From positions 1 to 64,000 of the forward strand of contig NZ_JAGEOJ010000013.1 of NCBI RefSeq assembly GCF_017573505.1: 64,000 nucleotides of DNA, read 5' to 3'. The stretch comes from Actinomadura barringtoniae (GTDB lineage Bacteria > Actinomycetota > Actinomycetes > Streptosporangiales > Streptosporangiaceae). The translations under genes were made by a program, and so were the position numbers. The notes beneath the pieces were generated by a model that did no database searches, was not told the origin of the DNA, and saw only the letters and a list, made by a program, of their open reading frames with translations. Below are positions 15,925-23,861 of the stretch, piece after piece. Position 1 is the stretch's first letter, and each line of letters begins with the position of its first letter.

Positions 15925-16786
15925 GCTGGCCGCCGTTCAGGAGGCCGTTCAGCGACAGCTCGCCGGTCTGGTCGGACGGCGGCGGGTTCACGCTGAAGCT
16001 CTTGCCGTAGTCGCTGTAGAGCACGGTCACCGAGCCGGTCTTGCCGCCCTGCCCGCCCTTGGACTCCAGCTTGCGCGGCAGCCCGGCCTTGTCGGTCCAG
16101 AGATCGAAGTTGATCTTCTGGCTCGCGGCGTCGTTCTGCGGGAACCAGGCCTGCACCCGCTGGCGCACCGACGGGTCGAGCCGGTTCAGCGCGTCCTGAA
16201 CGGTGACCGTTCCGGCGTAGTGCGTGGTCGAGGTGCCGTCCACGCTCTCCTGGCCGACCCGGTGGACGTCCTTGGAGCCGGTGAACATCTTGGTCTGCTC
16301 GGCGGGGTTCACCTTCTGGACCTGGTCGATGAGGCCCTTGACGTCGAAGCCCGTGGTCTGGCTCATCTTGTTGACGTCGATCTTCACCCAGGGCTTGCCG
16401 TTCGCCACGAACCTGGCCAGCTGCGGGACCTTGGCGTACAGCACGTCACCGGTGAAGATGGCCTGCCCCTTGGCGCCCGGCACCGACTGGCCGCCGGTGG
16501 CGAAGTCGTCGAGCTGCGCGCTGAAGGTGAGGGTCGGACGGAGCCGGAACTGCCCGGTCGCGTGGACCTTGCCGCCGCCGTTCCCCGTGCCGCTCACGGT
16601 CAGGTCGGCCTTGAACGAGTCGGCCTCTCCGGTCTTCTGCGACGTCTGAGTCAGCGCCTGCGCGGCGGTGAGCTTCATGTTGTCTGTCGTGGCGCCCTTG
16701 TCGTCCCCGGAGCCCGTGCATCCGGAGACGAGCAGCGCGGCACCCACGGCGGTGCCGCCGGCCACCACGGCGTATCGGCGCTTCAT
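15917..16786 (-). CDS. LppX/LolA-like lipoprotein (paralogue)
   Basis: Secreted lipoprotein of 289 residues, starting MKRRYAVV at 16786 after GGAGG. Lipobox VSGC (Cys-23). The mature part resembles the lipoprotein at 14687: LTAAQALTQTSQKTGEADSF against LTAAQVLDKAAQKTSSTDSV, then DGTSTTHYAGTVTVQDALNR and LYSDYGKSFSVNPPPSDQTG near the C-terminus. It belongs to the LppX/LolA-like fold, which carries lipids or other hydrophobic ligands in the envelope. Its stop codon sits inside a 13-base tandem repeat. A tandem duplication with the downstream paralogue seems clear; function unknown. Confidence 0.82.
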   Translation of the reverse strand: MKRRYAVVAGGTAVGAALLVSGCTGSGDDKGATTDNMKLTAAQALTQTSQKTGEADSFKADLTVSGTGNGGGKVHATGQFRLRPTLTFSAQLDDFATGGQSVPGAKGQAIFTGDVLYAKVPQLARFVANGKPWVKIDVNKMSQTTGFDVKGLIDQVQKVNPAEQTKMFTGSKDVHRVGQESVDGTSTTHYAGTVTVQDALNRLDPSVRQRVQAWFPQNDAASQKINFDLWTDKAGLPRKLESKGGQGGKTGSVTVLYSDYGKSFSVNPPPSDQTGELSLNGLLNGGQHN

Positions 16787-16983
16787 GAGGTATGTGCCTC
16801 CTTCGTTGCCCTGCCCGATGGACTTCAGTCTCGTCGGGCGTTCACCGGGCCACATCCCCCGTGGGTACCAATGGACCCTGAGTCGCTACGACCCGGGGCG
16901 TACCCCATGAGGTCGCTCTGGAACGTACGCCATAGGGCCTGTGGACCGGTTCGGGCGGATCCGCGGGGAGCGGCGGAGGAGGG

Positions 16984-17835
16984 TCAGCGGTAGGAACGGA
17001 AGGTCATCGAGCCGCCGAACTGCGTGCCCGGGGCCTGCGCGTTCAGCCCGATCCAGCTCGGCCGGTCGATCTTGTCCGACCACAGCTCGATGCCCACGCC
17101 GGTGCTGTCGGGCAGCACCTTGCGGCCCTCGGCGGCGATGTTCTCGGGCAGCATCCCGTAGACGTCACCGAGGACAAGCTTCGCCGTGAAATGCGTCGAA
17201 CCGAACTTGTCCGGGCCGGTCTTGCCGATGCCCGGCACGGTGCGGATCAACCAGGTGAACTGGCGCGGGTCGGAGTCGGTGCGCAGCTTGGACAGCTGGC
17301 TGGACGTCAGCTTGGAGCTGGTCCAGCGCTTGCCGTCGTACGACCGCATCGTGCGGCCGCTGATGATCACCTTCTGGGTGAGCGTGGTGAGCTTGCCCTC
17401 GACCATGTTCTGCCGGACGCCGGTGGCGCTCAGCGCGAAGTTCGGGATGAGCGTCAGGTGCGCCGTCTCGGTGAGGTGCTGGTAGTCGCCGTTCGGGTTG
17501 CCCGACAGCTTCACGTCGGTGACGCGGACGAACGACTTGAGCTTCGGTGCGCCGGGCGGCGGCTTGCGCGGGCCGCGCTTGCCGGGTGGCGGCGTCGGGT
17601 GGCCCGGGCCGCCGTTCGGCTTGGTGCCCGCGCCCGAGGCGGTCGGGGTCGGTGTCGGCGACTTGCCCACCGGCTTCAGCGCGTCGCCCTGCGCCGCCGC
17701 TGCGGCCGAGGGGACCTCACCGGCGGGCTTCGGGGACGCCGCCCCCGTCTTCACCGCTACCAGGATCGCGGTGGGCACGACGACCACGGCGGTGATGGCG
17801 GAAATCGCGATGGCCCGGTCCGTTCGACGGTCCAC
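16984..17835 (-). CDS. Membrane-anchored envelope protein, LppX/LolA-like domain
   Basis: 283 residues with a short basic N-terminus, one signal-anchor helix (~9-28), a Pro/Thr/Gly-rich linker (~35-95) and an extracytoplasmic domain (~98-283). The domain has the pattern seen in the two lipoproteins nearby: a TMRSYDGKRWTSSKLTSSQL segment where the lipoproteins have the KPWVKID strand, then FGSTHFTAKLVLGDVYGMLP and GVGIELWSDK corresponding to STTHY and FDLWTD. No Cys lipobox, so anchored by the helix. Third member of a small cluster between rplA and rplJ. Assignment to the superfamily is by pattern only. Confidence 0.65.
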   Translation of the reverse strand: MDRRTDRAIAISAITAVVVVPTAILVAVKTGAASPKPAGEVPSAAAAAQGDALKPVGKSPTPTPTASGAGTKPNGGPGHPTPPPGKRGPRKPPPGAPKLKSFVRVTDVKLSGNPNGDYQHLTETAHLTLIPNFALSATGVRQNMVEGKLTTLTQKVIISGRTMRSYDGKRWTSSKLTSSQLSKLRTDSDPRQFTWLIRTVPGIGKTGPDKFGSTHFTAKLVLGDVYGMLPENIAAEGRKVLPDSTGVGIELWSDKIDRPSWIGLNAQAPGTQFGGSMTFRSYR

Positions 17836-17991
17836 GGTCCTCCGTCCTGATGCGGGGAGAGTCAGAGGGCGACAAAGTCACTCGATAGACGTCGATCTAA
17901 CACCAAATTCCCCACCGGTAACAAAGCCAACAGAGTCACGATCTGACCTCTTTTGGACGCCGCCGGGCCAGGAGGAACGGAGAGGAACACG

Positions 17992-18023
17992 AAAGGGACG
18001 CCCCGTCGCCGGAGCGTCCCTTT
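17992..18023 (-). terminator. Terminator of the rplK-rplA unit
   Basis: AAAGGGACGC (17992-18001) pairs perfectly with GCGTCCCTTT (18014-18023) over a 12-base loop, and the stem continues with ACACG/CGTGT outside after a one-base bulge. It lies about 50 bases beyond the rplA stop on the minus strand and separates ribosomal genes from the envelope-protein genes. Confidence 0.75.
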
Positions 18024-18073
18024 CCGTGTCGATCAAGCCCGGCCGGCAGGCGACCGGACCCTCAGGCCGTGGG

Positions 18074-18790
18074 TCAGGCCTCGTCGAGCTCGGCGGTCAG
18101 GTTGCGGACCGCGTTGGGGTCGACCGGGATGCTCGGCCCCATGGAGGTCGCGATGACGGCCTTCTTCACGTACCGGCCCTTGGCGGCCGACGGCTTCAGA
18201 CGCTGGATCTCGTCCACCGCGGCGGCGTAGTTCTCCACCAGCTGACGCTGGCTGAAGGAGGCCTTGCCGATGATGAAGTGCAGGTTCGCGTGCCGGTCGA
18301 CACGGAACTCGATCTTGCCGCCCTTGATGTCGGACACGGCCTTGGCCACGTCCATGGTGACCGTGCCGGTCTTCGGGTTCGGCATGAGGCCGCGCGGGCC
18401 GAGCACGCGGCCCAGGCGGCCGACCTTGCCCATCTGGTCGGGGGTCGCGACGACCGCGTCGAAGTCCAGGAAGCCGCCCTGGATCTTCTCGATCATGTCG
18501 TCGGAGCCGACCAGGTCGGCGCCGGCCTCGCGGGCCTCGTCGGCCTTGGCACCACCGGCGAAGACCAGCACGCGGGCGGTCTTACCGGTGCCGTGCGGCA
18601 GGTTGACGGTGCCGCGGACCATCTGGTCGGCCTTGCGCGGGTCGACGCCCAGCCGCAGGGCGACCTCGACGGTCGCGTCGAACTTGGTGACCGTGGTCTC
18701 CTTGGCCAGCTGAACGGCCTCTGCCGGGGTGTAGAGCCGGTCCCGGTCGATCTTCTCGGCCGAGCTGCGGTAGCCCTTGCTGCGCTGCAT
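18074..18790 (-). CDS. rplA: 50S ribosomal protein L1
   Basis: L1 stalk protein, 238 residues, which helps release deacylated tRNA and usually represses the rplKA message. Starts MQRSKGYRSSAEKIDRDRLY at 18790 with AAGGAG upstream. Conserved blocks: LRLGVDPRKADQMVRGTVNL, PHGTGKTARVLVF, LGRVLGPRGLMPNPKTGTVT and GKIEFRVDRHANLHFIIGK. Size is standard. The long frame that joins it with rplK is an artefact of read-through in another start. Co-transcribed with rplK (92-base gap). Confidence 0.97.
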   Translation of the reverse strand: MQRSKGYRSSAEKIDRDRLYTPAEAVQLAKETTVTKFDATVEVALRLGVDPRKADQMVRGTVNLPHGTGKTARVLVFAGGAKADEAREAGADLVGSDDMIEKIQGGFLDFDAVVATPDQMGKVGRLGRVLGPRGLMPNPKTGTVTMDVAKAVSDIKGGKIEFRVDRHANLHFIIGKASFSQRQLVENYAAAVDEIQRLKPSAAKGRYVKKAVIATSMGPSIPVDPNAVRNLTAELDEA

Positions 18791-18882
18791 CTCTGCTCCT
18801 TGATTGTGCGGAGTTCGTGGTGTGGGCCGCGCAGGCCCTCCCACATGGGGTGGTGCTTGAGGTCGCAGGTGACCTCGGGGTG

Positions 18883-19314
18883 CTACTTGACCTCGATGCC
18901 CATCGACCGCGCGGTGCCGGCGACGATCTTCTCGGCGGCGTCGAGGTCGTTGGCGTTCAGGTCGGGCATCTTGGTGGTGGCGATCTCGCGAACCTGGTCG
19001 CGGGTGACCGAGCCGACCTTGGTCTTGTGCGGCTCGCCGCTGCCCTTCTCCACGCCCGCGGCCTTCAGGATGAGCTGCGCGGCCGGCGGGGTCTTGGTGA
19101 TGAAGGTGAACGAGCGGTCCTCGTAGATGGTGATCTCTACGGGGATGACGTTGCCGCGCTGGGACTCGGTGGCAGCGTTGTACTGCTTGCAGAAGTCCAT
19201 GATGTTGACGCCGTGCGGACCGAGCGCGGTACCGACGGGCGGCGCGGGCGTGGCCTGGCCAGCCTGCAGCTGCACCTTGACGAGCGCGGCGATCTTCTTC
19301 TTCTTGGGAGGCAT
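18883..19314 (-). CDS. rplK: 50S ribosomal protein L11
   Basis: L11, 143 residues, part of the GTPase-associated centre and the target region of thiostrepton. Starts MPPKKKKIAALVKVQLQAGQ with GGGAGG just before the ATG. Conserved segments ATPAPPVGTALGPHGVNIMD, TPPAAQLILKAAGVEKGSGE and the C-terminal AAEKIVAGTARSMGIEVK are intact. First gene of the rplKA pair. Confidence 0.98.
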   Translation of the reverse strand: MPPKKKKIAALVKVQLQAGQATPAPPVGTALGPHGVNIMDFCKQYNAATESQRGNVIPVEITIYEDRSFTFITKTPPAAQLILKAAGVEKGSGEPHKTKVGSVTRDQVREIATTKMPDLNANDLDAAEKIVAGTARSMGIEVK

Positions 19315-19442
19315 GCCTCACCCCTAGCGTTCCGTTTCATGGTGATCCCGACTCCCGCATGAACGGGCAACACCCACGGCCGGAACGTGAGCCCGGGTGT
19401 TGGGATCCTTGGTGCCCCCGCGCGAGGCGGGGAAGAAGGTGG

Positions 19443-19492
19443 GCCGTGACACCGCGGTCACGGCTGTCGGCCGCCCGAAGGACGGCCGACAG
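19443..19492 (-). terminator. Paired hairpins after nusG
   Basis: Two neighbouring perfect hairpins: GCCGTGAC/GTCACGGC (within 19443-19464) and CTGTCGGCCG/CGGCCGACAG (19464-19473 with 19483-19492). They lie 20-70 bases past the nusG stop on the minus strand. A third stem CAACACCC/GGGTGTTG (19368-19375, 19395-19402) lies closer to rplK and may belong to its leader. They could end the secE-nusG transcript or attenuate entry into rplK. Confidence 0.6.
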
Positions 19493-19514
19493 ACAAGAAT
19501 ACCCGAAGGTGAGA

Positions 19515-20375
19515 CTAGATCTTGGAGACCTGGTTGAAGCTCAGCTCGACCGGGGTCTCGCGGCCGAAGATCGACACCAGCACCTTGAGCTTCTGCTGCT
19601 CGGCGTTGATCTCGTTGACCGTGGCTGGCAGGGTCGCGAACGGGCCGTCCATGACGGTGACCGACTCGCCGACCTCGAAGTCGACGGTGGCGGCGACCTT
19701 GGCCTGCTCCTTGGCCTTGGCCGGGCTGCCCTCCTCCGGCTCGGGCGCCAGCAGGTTGGCGACCTCGTCCAGGCTGAGCGGCGACGGCTTGTTGGACAGG
19801 CCCACGAAGCCCGTCACGCCCGGGGTGTTGCGGACCGCGGCCCAGGACTCGTCGGTCAGCTCCATGCGGACCAGGATGTAGCCCGGCAGGACCTTCTCGT
19901 TGACCTTCTGCCGCTTGCCGCCCTTGATCTCGGTGACCTCGTGCTGAGGCACCTCGATCTGGAAGATGAAGTCCTCCATGTTCAGGGTCTGGGTCCGGGT
20001 CTCGATGTTGGTCTTGACCCGGTTCTCGTACCCCGCGTAGGAGTGCACGACGTACCAGTCGCCCGGCTGCAGCCGCAGCTGCATCTTGAAGTCGGCGTAC
20101 GGGTCGGACGGCGGCTCGGCCGGCGCGTCCTCGTCGTCCGCGGCCTCGTCCCCGGCGACCTCGGCGGCCTCGGCGGCCTCGGCGTCGTCCGCCACCTCCG
20201 CGTCGTCCACGTCGGCGGACCCGGCGGGCGCGGCGTCGGCGTCGGCGGCCTCATCGGCGGACGCGGCGAGCGTGTCCACCGGGCCGGCGAGCTCGTCCGC
20301 CGGATCGGCCGCAGCAGCCGCAGCAGACTGGGCCTCTTCGATGGCCTCGTCGTGGGGCTGTGAGGACTCGGACAC
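19515..20375 (-). CDS. nusG: Transcription termination/antitermination factor NusG
   Basis: NusG, 286 residues. An acidic Ala/Asp/Glu-rich N-terminal extension occupies residues ~1-100; the NGN domain follows (PGDWYVVHSYAGYENRVKTN, then EVLPGYILVRMELTDE-like sequence), and the KOW domain is C-terminal (VDFEVGESVTVMDGPFATLP, KVLVSIFGRETPVELSF). It binds RNA polymerase clamp helices through the NGN domain and contacts Rho or S10 through KOW. Long acidic N-terminal extensions are usual in actinobacteria. It follows secE by about 100 bases. Confidence 0.97.
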   Translation of the reverse strand: MSESSQPHDEAIEEAQSAAAAAADPADELAGPVDTLAASADEAADADAAPAGSADVDDAEVADDAEAAEAAEVAGDEAADDEDAPAEPPSDPYADFKMQLRLQPGDWYVVHSYAGYENRVKTNIETRTQTLNMEDFIFQIEVPQHEVTEIKGGKRQKVNEKVLPGYILVRMELTDESWAAVRNTPGVTGFVGLSNKPSPLSLDEVANLLAPEPEEGSPAKAKEQAKVAATVDFEVGESVTVMDGPFATLPATVNEINAEQQKLKVLVSIFGRETPVELSFNQVSKI

Positions 20376-20476
20376 GGTGACTCTTTCTCTCGAACGGTTT
20401 TCCGGTGATGGACTTGCTGGTGATGCGCTGATGCTGGTGAGAACGGAACTACTGAGAGTGGGCTACCCGGAAGGGA

Positions 20477-20728
20477 TCAGCCGAACACCCAGAAGACGCC
20501 CTTGTGCAGGGCCCAGTCCAGGCCCGCGACCAGGGCGACCATGACCAGCACGAACACCAGCGAGACACTGGTGTAGGTGATCAGCTCGCGCCGCGTGGGC
20601 CAGATGACCTTGCGCAGCTCGGCGATCACCTGGCGCACGAAGAGAGCGGGAGAGGTCCGCTTGCGCGTGCCCTTTCCCTTGCCTTCGTCCTTGGCAGCGG
20701 CCTCGCCGCCGCGCGTCTCAGTCGCCAT
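20477..20728 (-). CDS. secE: Preprotein translocase subunit SecE
   Basis: Single-span SecE of 83 residues, essential partner of SecY. A Lys/Gly/Glu-rich N-terminus is followed by the conserved amphipathic segment FVRQVIAELRKVIWPTRREL (residues ~30-49) and one transmembrane helix (~52-74). The family signature (RKVxWPTR) is intact. It lies between tRNA-Trp and nusG, the standard actinobacterial order. Confidence 0.97.
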   Translation of the reverse strand: MATETRGGEAAAKDEGKGKGTRKRTSPALFVRQVIAELRKVIWPTRRELITYTSVSLVFVLVMVALVAGLDWALHKGVFWVFG

Positions 20729-20853
20729 TTGCCGCCGTTCACCTCATAGGTCGTTTTCAACCACCATGTGGTTGTGGCGCCTGCCCGCCTCCTGCTCACG
20801 CCATGACGGCGTGCCATGGCGTGGCCGGGCACGGGTGCGCGCACCGCACCTCG

Positions 20854-20926
20854 CAGGGCAGGAGGGACTCGAACCCCCAACCGCCGGTTTTGGAGACCGG
20901 AGCTCTACCAATTGAGCCACTGCCCT
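20854..20926 (-). tRNA. tRNA-Trp (CCA anticodon)
   Basis: Minus-strand 73-base cloverleaf: acceptor AGGGCAG/CTGCCCT with discriminator G, D arm GCTC..GAGC, anticodon arm CCGGT-CTCCAAA-ACCGG with anticodon CCA, T arm GGGGG-TTCGAGT-CCCTC. The 3' CCA is not encoded. It is directly upstream of secE, as in many actinobacteria. Confidence 0.98.
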
Positions 20927-21167
20927 ATTCCCCCCGAAGGGGAAAACACTGCTCCCCGGGTGATCCCGGTTAGCACCGCATAGCTTACGGCCTCGTGGAG
21001 ACATGCGCGTATGCCATTAGCGCGACGCTAGGTAGGTGAGTCTACGGTGCGGACGGCCCGCTCGTCGAACCAGACGACGAGATGATCGCCTCGGGGCCGG
21101 TCAGACGATCTGGCCACGAGGGGGAATAGGGACGTGAGCACGGCCGGTCCTCTGTAACGATAGGGAC

Positions 21168-22379
21168 ATGAGCACTGAGCGTCCTCGCATCTCCAAGCGC
21201 ATCGCCGCGATCTCCGAATCCGCCACGCTGGCCGTCGACGCCAAGGCCAAGGCGCTGAAGGCGGCGGGCCGCCCGGTCATCGGGTTCGGCGCGGGCGAGC
21301 CCGACTTCCCGACGCCCGACTACATCGTCGAGGCGGCGGTCACCGCGGCCCGGGTGCCGCGCTTCCACAAGTACACGCCGGCCGGCGGGCTGCCGGAGCT
21401 GAAGACGGCCATCGCGGAGAAGACCGAGCGCGACTCGGGCTTCAGGGTCGAGCCGTCGCAGGTCCTGGTGACCAACGGCGGCAAGCAGGCGGTGTACGAG
21501 GCGTTCGCGGCGCTGCTGGACCCGGGCGACGAGGTGCTCGTGCCGACGCCGTACTGGACCACCTACCCCGAGTCGATCAAGCTCGCGGGCGGCGTGGCGG
21601 TCGACGTGGTCGCCGACGAGACCACCGGCTACCGGGTGAGCGTCGAGCAGCTGGAGGCGGCCCGCACGGGCCGCACCAAGGTGCTGCTGTTCGTCTCCCC
21701 CTCGAACCCGACCGGCGCGATCTACTCGCGGGACGAGATCGAGGCGATCGGCCGCTGGGCCGACGAGCACGGCCTCTGGGTCATCACCGACGAGATCTAC
21801 GAGCACCTGGTCTACGGCGACGCCGAGTTCCACTCGATGCCGGTCGTCGTGCCCGAGCTGGCCGACCGGACCCTGGTGCTGAACGGCGTCGCCAAGACGT
21901 ACGCGATGACCGGCTGGCGGGTGGGCTGGCTGATCGGCCCGCAGGACGTGGTGAAGGCCGCGACCAACATGCAGTCGCACGCCACCTCCAACGTCGCCAA
22001 CGTGTCGCAGGCGGCCGCGCTCGCCGCGGTGACCGGCGACCTGTCGGCCGTGGCCGAGATGCGCAAGGCCTTCGACCGGCGGCGCCAGACCATGCTGCGG
22101 ATGCTGAACGACATCCCCGGCGTGTTCTGCCCCGAGCCGCAGGGCGCCTTCTACTGCTACCCCACGGTCAAGGACCTGCTCGGCAAGGAGCTGCGCGGCA
22201 AGCGCCCGCAGACCTCGGTCGAGCTGGCCTCGCTGATCCTGGAGGAGGCCGAGGTCGCGCTGGTCCCGGGCGAGGCGTTCGGTACCCCCGGCTACTTCCG
22301 TCTCTCGTACGCGCTGGGCGACGACGACCTCATCGAGGGCGTCTCCCGCGTGGCCAAGCTGCTCTCCGAGGCGAGCTGA
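21168..22379 (+). CDS. aspC: Aspartate/aromatic aminotransferase, PLP fold type I
   Basis: Class I aminotransferase of 403 residues, transferring the amino group of aspartate (or a related amino acid) to 2-oxoglutarate. Visible active-site elements: GAGEPDFPTP (41-50), NGGKQAVYEA (103-112), Asn-180 in SPSNPTG, Asp-208 and Tyr-211 in TDEIYEHLVY, the PLP-binding Lys-243 in NGVAKTYAMTGWR, and Arg in YFRLSYAL near the C-terminus for the substrate carboxylate. Substrate preference (aspartate against prephenate) cannot be read from this. It is divergent from tRNA-Trp and ends at a strong terminator. Only a short AGGGAC lies before the ATG. Confidence 0.93.
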   Translation: MSTERPRISKRIAAISESATLAVDAKAKALKAAGRPVIGFGAGEPDFPTPDYIVEAAVTAARVPRFHKYTPAGGLPELKTAIAEKTERDSGFRVEPSQVLVTNGGKQAVYEAFAALLDPGDEVLVPTPYWTTYPESIKLAGGVAVDVVADETTGYRVSVEQLEAARTGRTKVLLFVSPSNPTGAIYSRDEIEAIGRWADEHGLWVITDEIYEHLVYGDAEFHSMPVVVPELADRTLVLNGVAKTYAMTGWRVGWLIGPQDVVKAATNMQSHATSNVANVSQAAALAAVTGDLSAVAEMRKAFDRRRQTMLRMLNDIPGVFCPEPQGAFYCYPTVKDLLGKELRGKRPQTSVELASLILEEAEVALVPGEAFGTPGYFRLSYALGDDDLIEGVSRVAKLLSEAS

Positions 22380-22420
22380 GCTTTAGGCCTGAAAGGCAAG
22401 CCTGAGTCCTGGAAAACAAA

Positions 22421-22465
22421 GGGGCGTCCCGGCGGATCCGCGCGAACCGCCGGGACGCCCCTTTT
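22421..22465 (+). terminator. Intrinsic terminator after the aminotransferase
   Basis: A 15-bp perfect stem (22421-22435 GGGGCGTCCCGGCGG with 22447-22461) and an 11-base loop, followed by TTTT, 40 bases past the stop at 22379. One of the few classical terminators with a T-run in this window. Confidence 0.9.
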
Positions 22466-22524
22466 CCATGGGTGCCACCCCGGGCTTTTCATGGCCCGGT
22501 CGGGGCCCGTCCCAGTCCCCCTCT

Positions 22525-23265
22525 CTATGGGCGTACGCCCTCGGCTATGCGCAGCAGGTCGTCGCGTACGGAACCGGCGGCCGTGACGATGACGCCCACG
22601 CCCGGCCGGTCGATCCAGGCGATCTGCCTGGCCGCGCCGGGCCGGTCCGAGACGAACGCCTTGTGCCCCCGCACTGATGCGGGCTTCGGCATCGCGGGCA
22701 GCACGCCCAGTCCCTCGGGCGCGGTCAGCCCGGCGTTCCGTACGACCCGGATCTCCACCGTTCCCGCCGCTCCGGTCCACCGGCAGGTGGTCGTGGTGCC
22801 CTGGTCCGCGCACGGCTGGGCGGCGCCCAGGCCCGACGGCAGGTAGGTCACCCAGCCCGGCAGCGGGTTCGACCCCGTTCCGGGTGCGGCCGAGCCGTGC
22901 CCGCCGCCGGGGCCGAGCCGCGGCGACGGGTGCTGGGAGGCTCCCGCCCCGGGGTTCTCCGAGGTGCGGGGCGACCGAGATTCGCCCGGGGCGGGAGGCT
23001 GCGCCGGTCCGTTCGAACCGGGAGCCGGGGGCGCGGCGGCGGTGGGCGTCTTGCTCGCGCTCACCGGGTCGGCGCGGAACGAGTGGTACGTCGTCGGCAC
23101 CAGGGCCGTCAGCACGGCCAGGGCGGTGGCCGCCCCGACGGTCGTGCGGATGCGGGTCACGCGGCGGCGGTACCGGTGCCGCACGTCCTCGGCGAGCGAG
23201 GACGGAGCGGACGCGTCGGCGGTGTGCTCCGCCATCGCCCGTCTCAGTTCACTCTCCAGGTCCAT
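22525..23265 (-). CDS. Single-pass membrane protein paired with the sigma factor (possible anti-sigma partner)
   Basis: 246 residues: N-terminal cytoplasmic part of ~37 residues (MDLESELRRAMAEHTADASA), one transmembrane helix (~41-60), a long Pro/Ser/Gly-rich linker (~70-135) and a small extracytoplasmic domain with two cysteines in AAQPCADQGTTTTCRW. It starts three bases after the sigma factor stop, so the two are co-translated. The layout (cytoplasmic helix, membrane span, external sensor) is that of an anti-sigma or sigma-linked regulator. No zinc anti-sigma HxxxCxxC motif is present, so the role rests on context. Confidence 0.6.
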   Translation of the reverse strand: MDLESELRRAMAEHTADASAPSSLAEDVRHRYRRRVTRIRTTVGAATALAVLTALVPTTYHSFRADPVSASKTPTAAAPPAPGSNGPAQPPAPGESRSPRTSENPGAGASQHPSPRLGPGGGHGSAAPGTGSNPLPGWVTYLPSGLGAAQPCADQGTTTTCRWTGAAGTVEIRVVRNAGLTAPEGLGVLPAMPKPASVRGHKAFVSDRPGAARQIAWIDRPGVGVIVTAAGSVRDDLLRIAEGVRP

Positions 23266-23268
23266 CGC

Positions 23269-23778
23269 TCATCTCTCCATCGGTGCCAGATTGGTGCCGA
23301 GCCGCTCCCGGAGCCTGGCGAGGCCCCGGGACGCCTGGCTCTTGACCGTGCCGACCGAGCAGCCGAGCGCCTGGGCGGTCTCGGCCTCCGACAGGTCCTC
23401 CCAGAAGCGCAGCACGAGGACCGCGCGCTGGCGGGAACCGAGCCGGCGAAGCTCGTCCATCAGCGTTCCGCGCAGCTCGACGGCGTGGTGCCCGGAGTCG
23501 GCGGCCACCTCGGGCGGGCTCGCCATGTGGATCTCCCGCAGCACCTTCCACCGCCGGGACCGGCTGATCGCCAGGTTGACCAGGATCCGGCGGACGTACG
23601 GCTCGGGGTCGGACTCGGGATCGAGCCTCCCCCAGTGCCGGTACGCCTTCTCCAGCGCGGCCTGGAGGAGATCCTCCGCGTCCTGGCGGGCACCGCACAG
23701 CAGCGCGGCGGTCCGGGTCAGGGCGGTGCCACGCGCCGCAACGAACTCGGTGAACGACTCGTCGTCTCGACGACCCAT
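23269..23778 (-). CDS. SigE-family (ECF-type) RNA polymerase sigma factor
   Basis: Group IV sigma factor of 169 residues. Region 2 is seen in LCGARQDAEDLLQAALEKAY with RRILVNLAISRSRRWK, and region 4 in GSRQRAVLVLRFWEDLSEAE followed by the helix-turn-helix AQALGCSVGTVKSQASRGLA. This is the short 'SigE family' of actinobacteria, which lack a long region 1. It begins MGRRDDESFTEFVAARGTAL. Its partner membrane protein follows after three bases. The target promoters and signal are unknown; the secreted repeat protein just upstream could be part of the same envelope response. Confidence 0.9.
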   Translation of the reverse strand: MGRRDDESFTEFVAARGTALTRTAALLCGARQDAEDLLQAALEKAYRHWGRLDPESDPEPYVRRILVNLAISRSRRWKVLREIHMASPPEVAADSGHHAVELRGTLMDELRRLGSRQRAVLVLRFWEDLSEAETAQALGCSVGTVKSQASRGLARLRERLGTNLAPMER

Positions 23779-23861
23779 GCTCTCCGTCCGGAGGGGGGTG
23801 TGAATTTGTGACCGGTGACAGGTGGCCTCTCACGCGCCAAGAGGCCACCCGTCCCGGGTTC

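Noticed and set aside
22525..23265. Zinc anti-sigma (HxxxCxxC) domain in the sigma-linked membrane protein
   Set aside because: The cytoplasmic N-terminus has no cysteine and no such motif; left as an uncharacterised partner.
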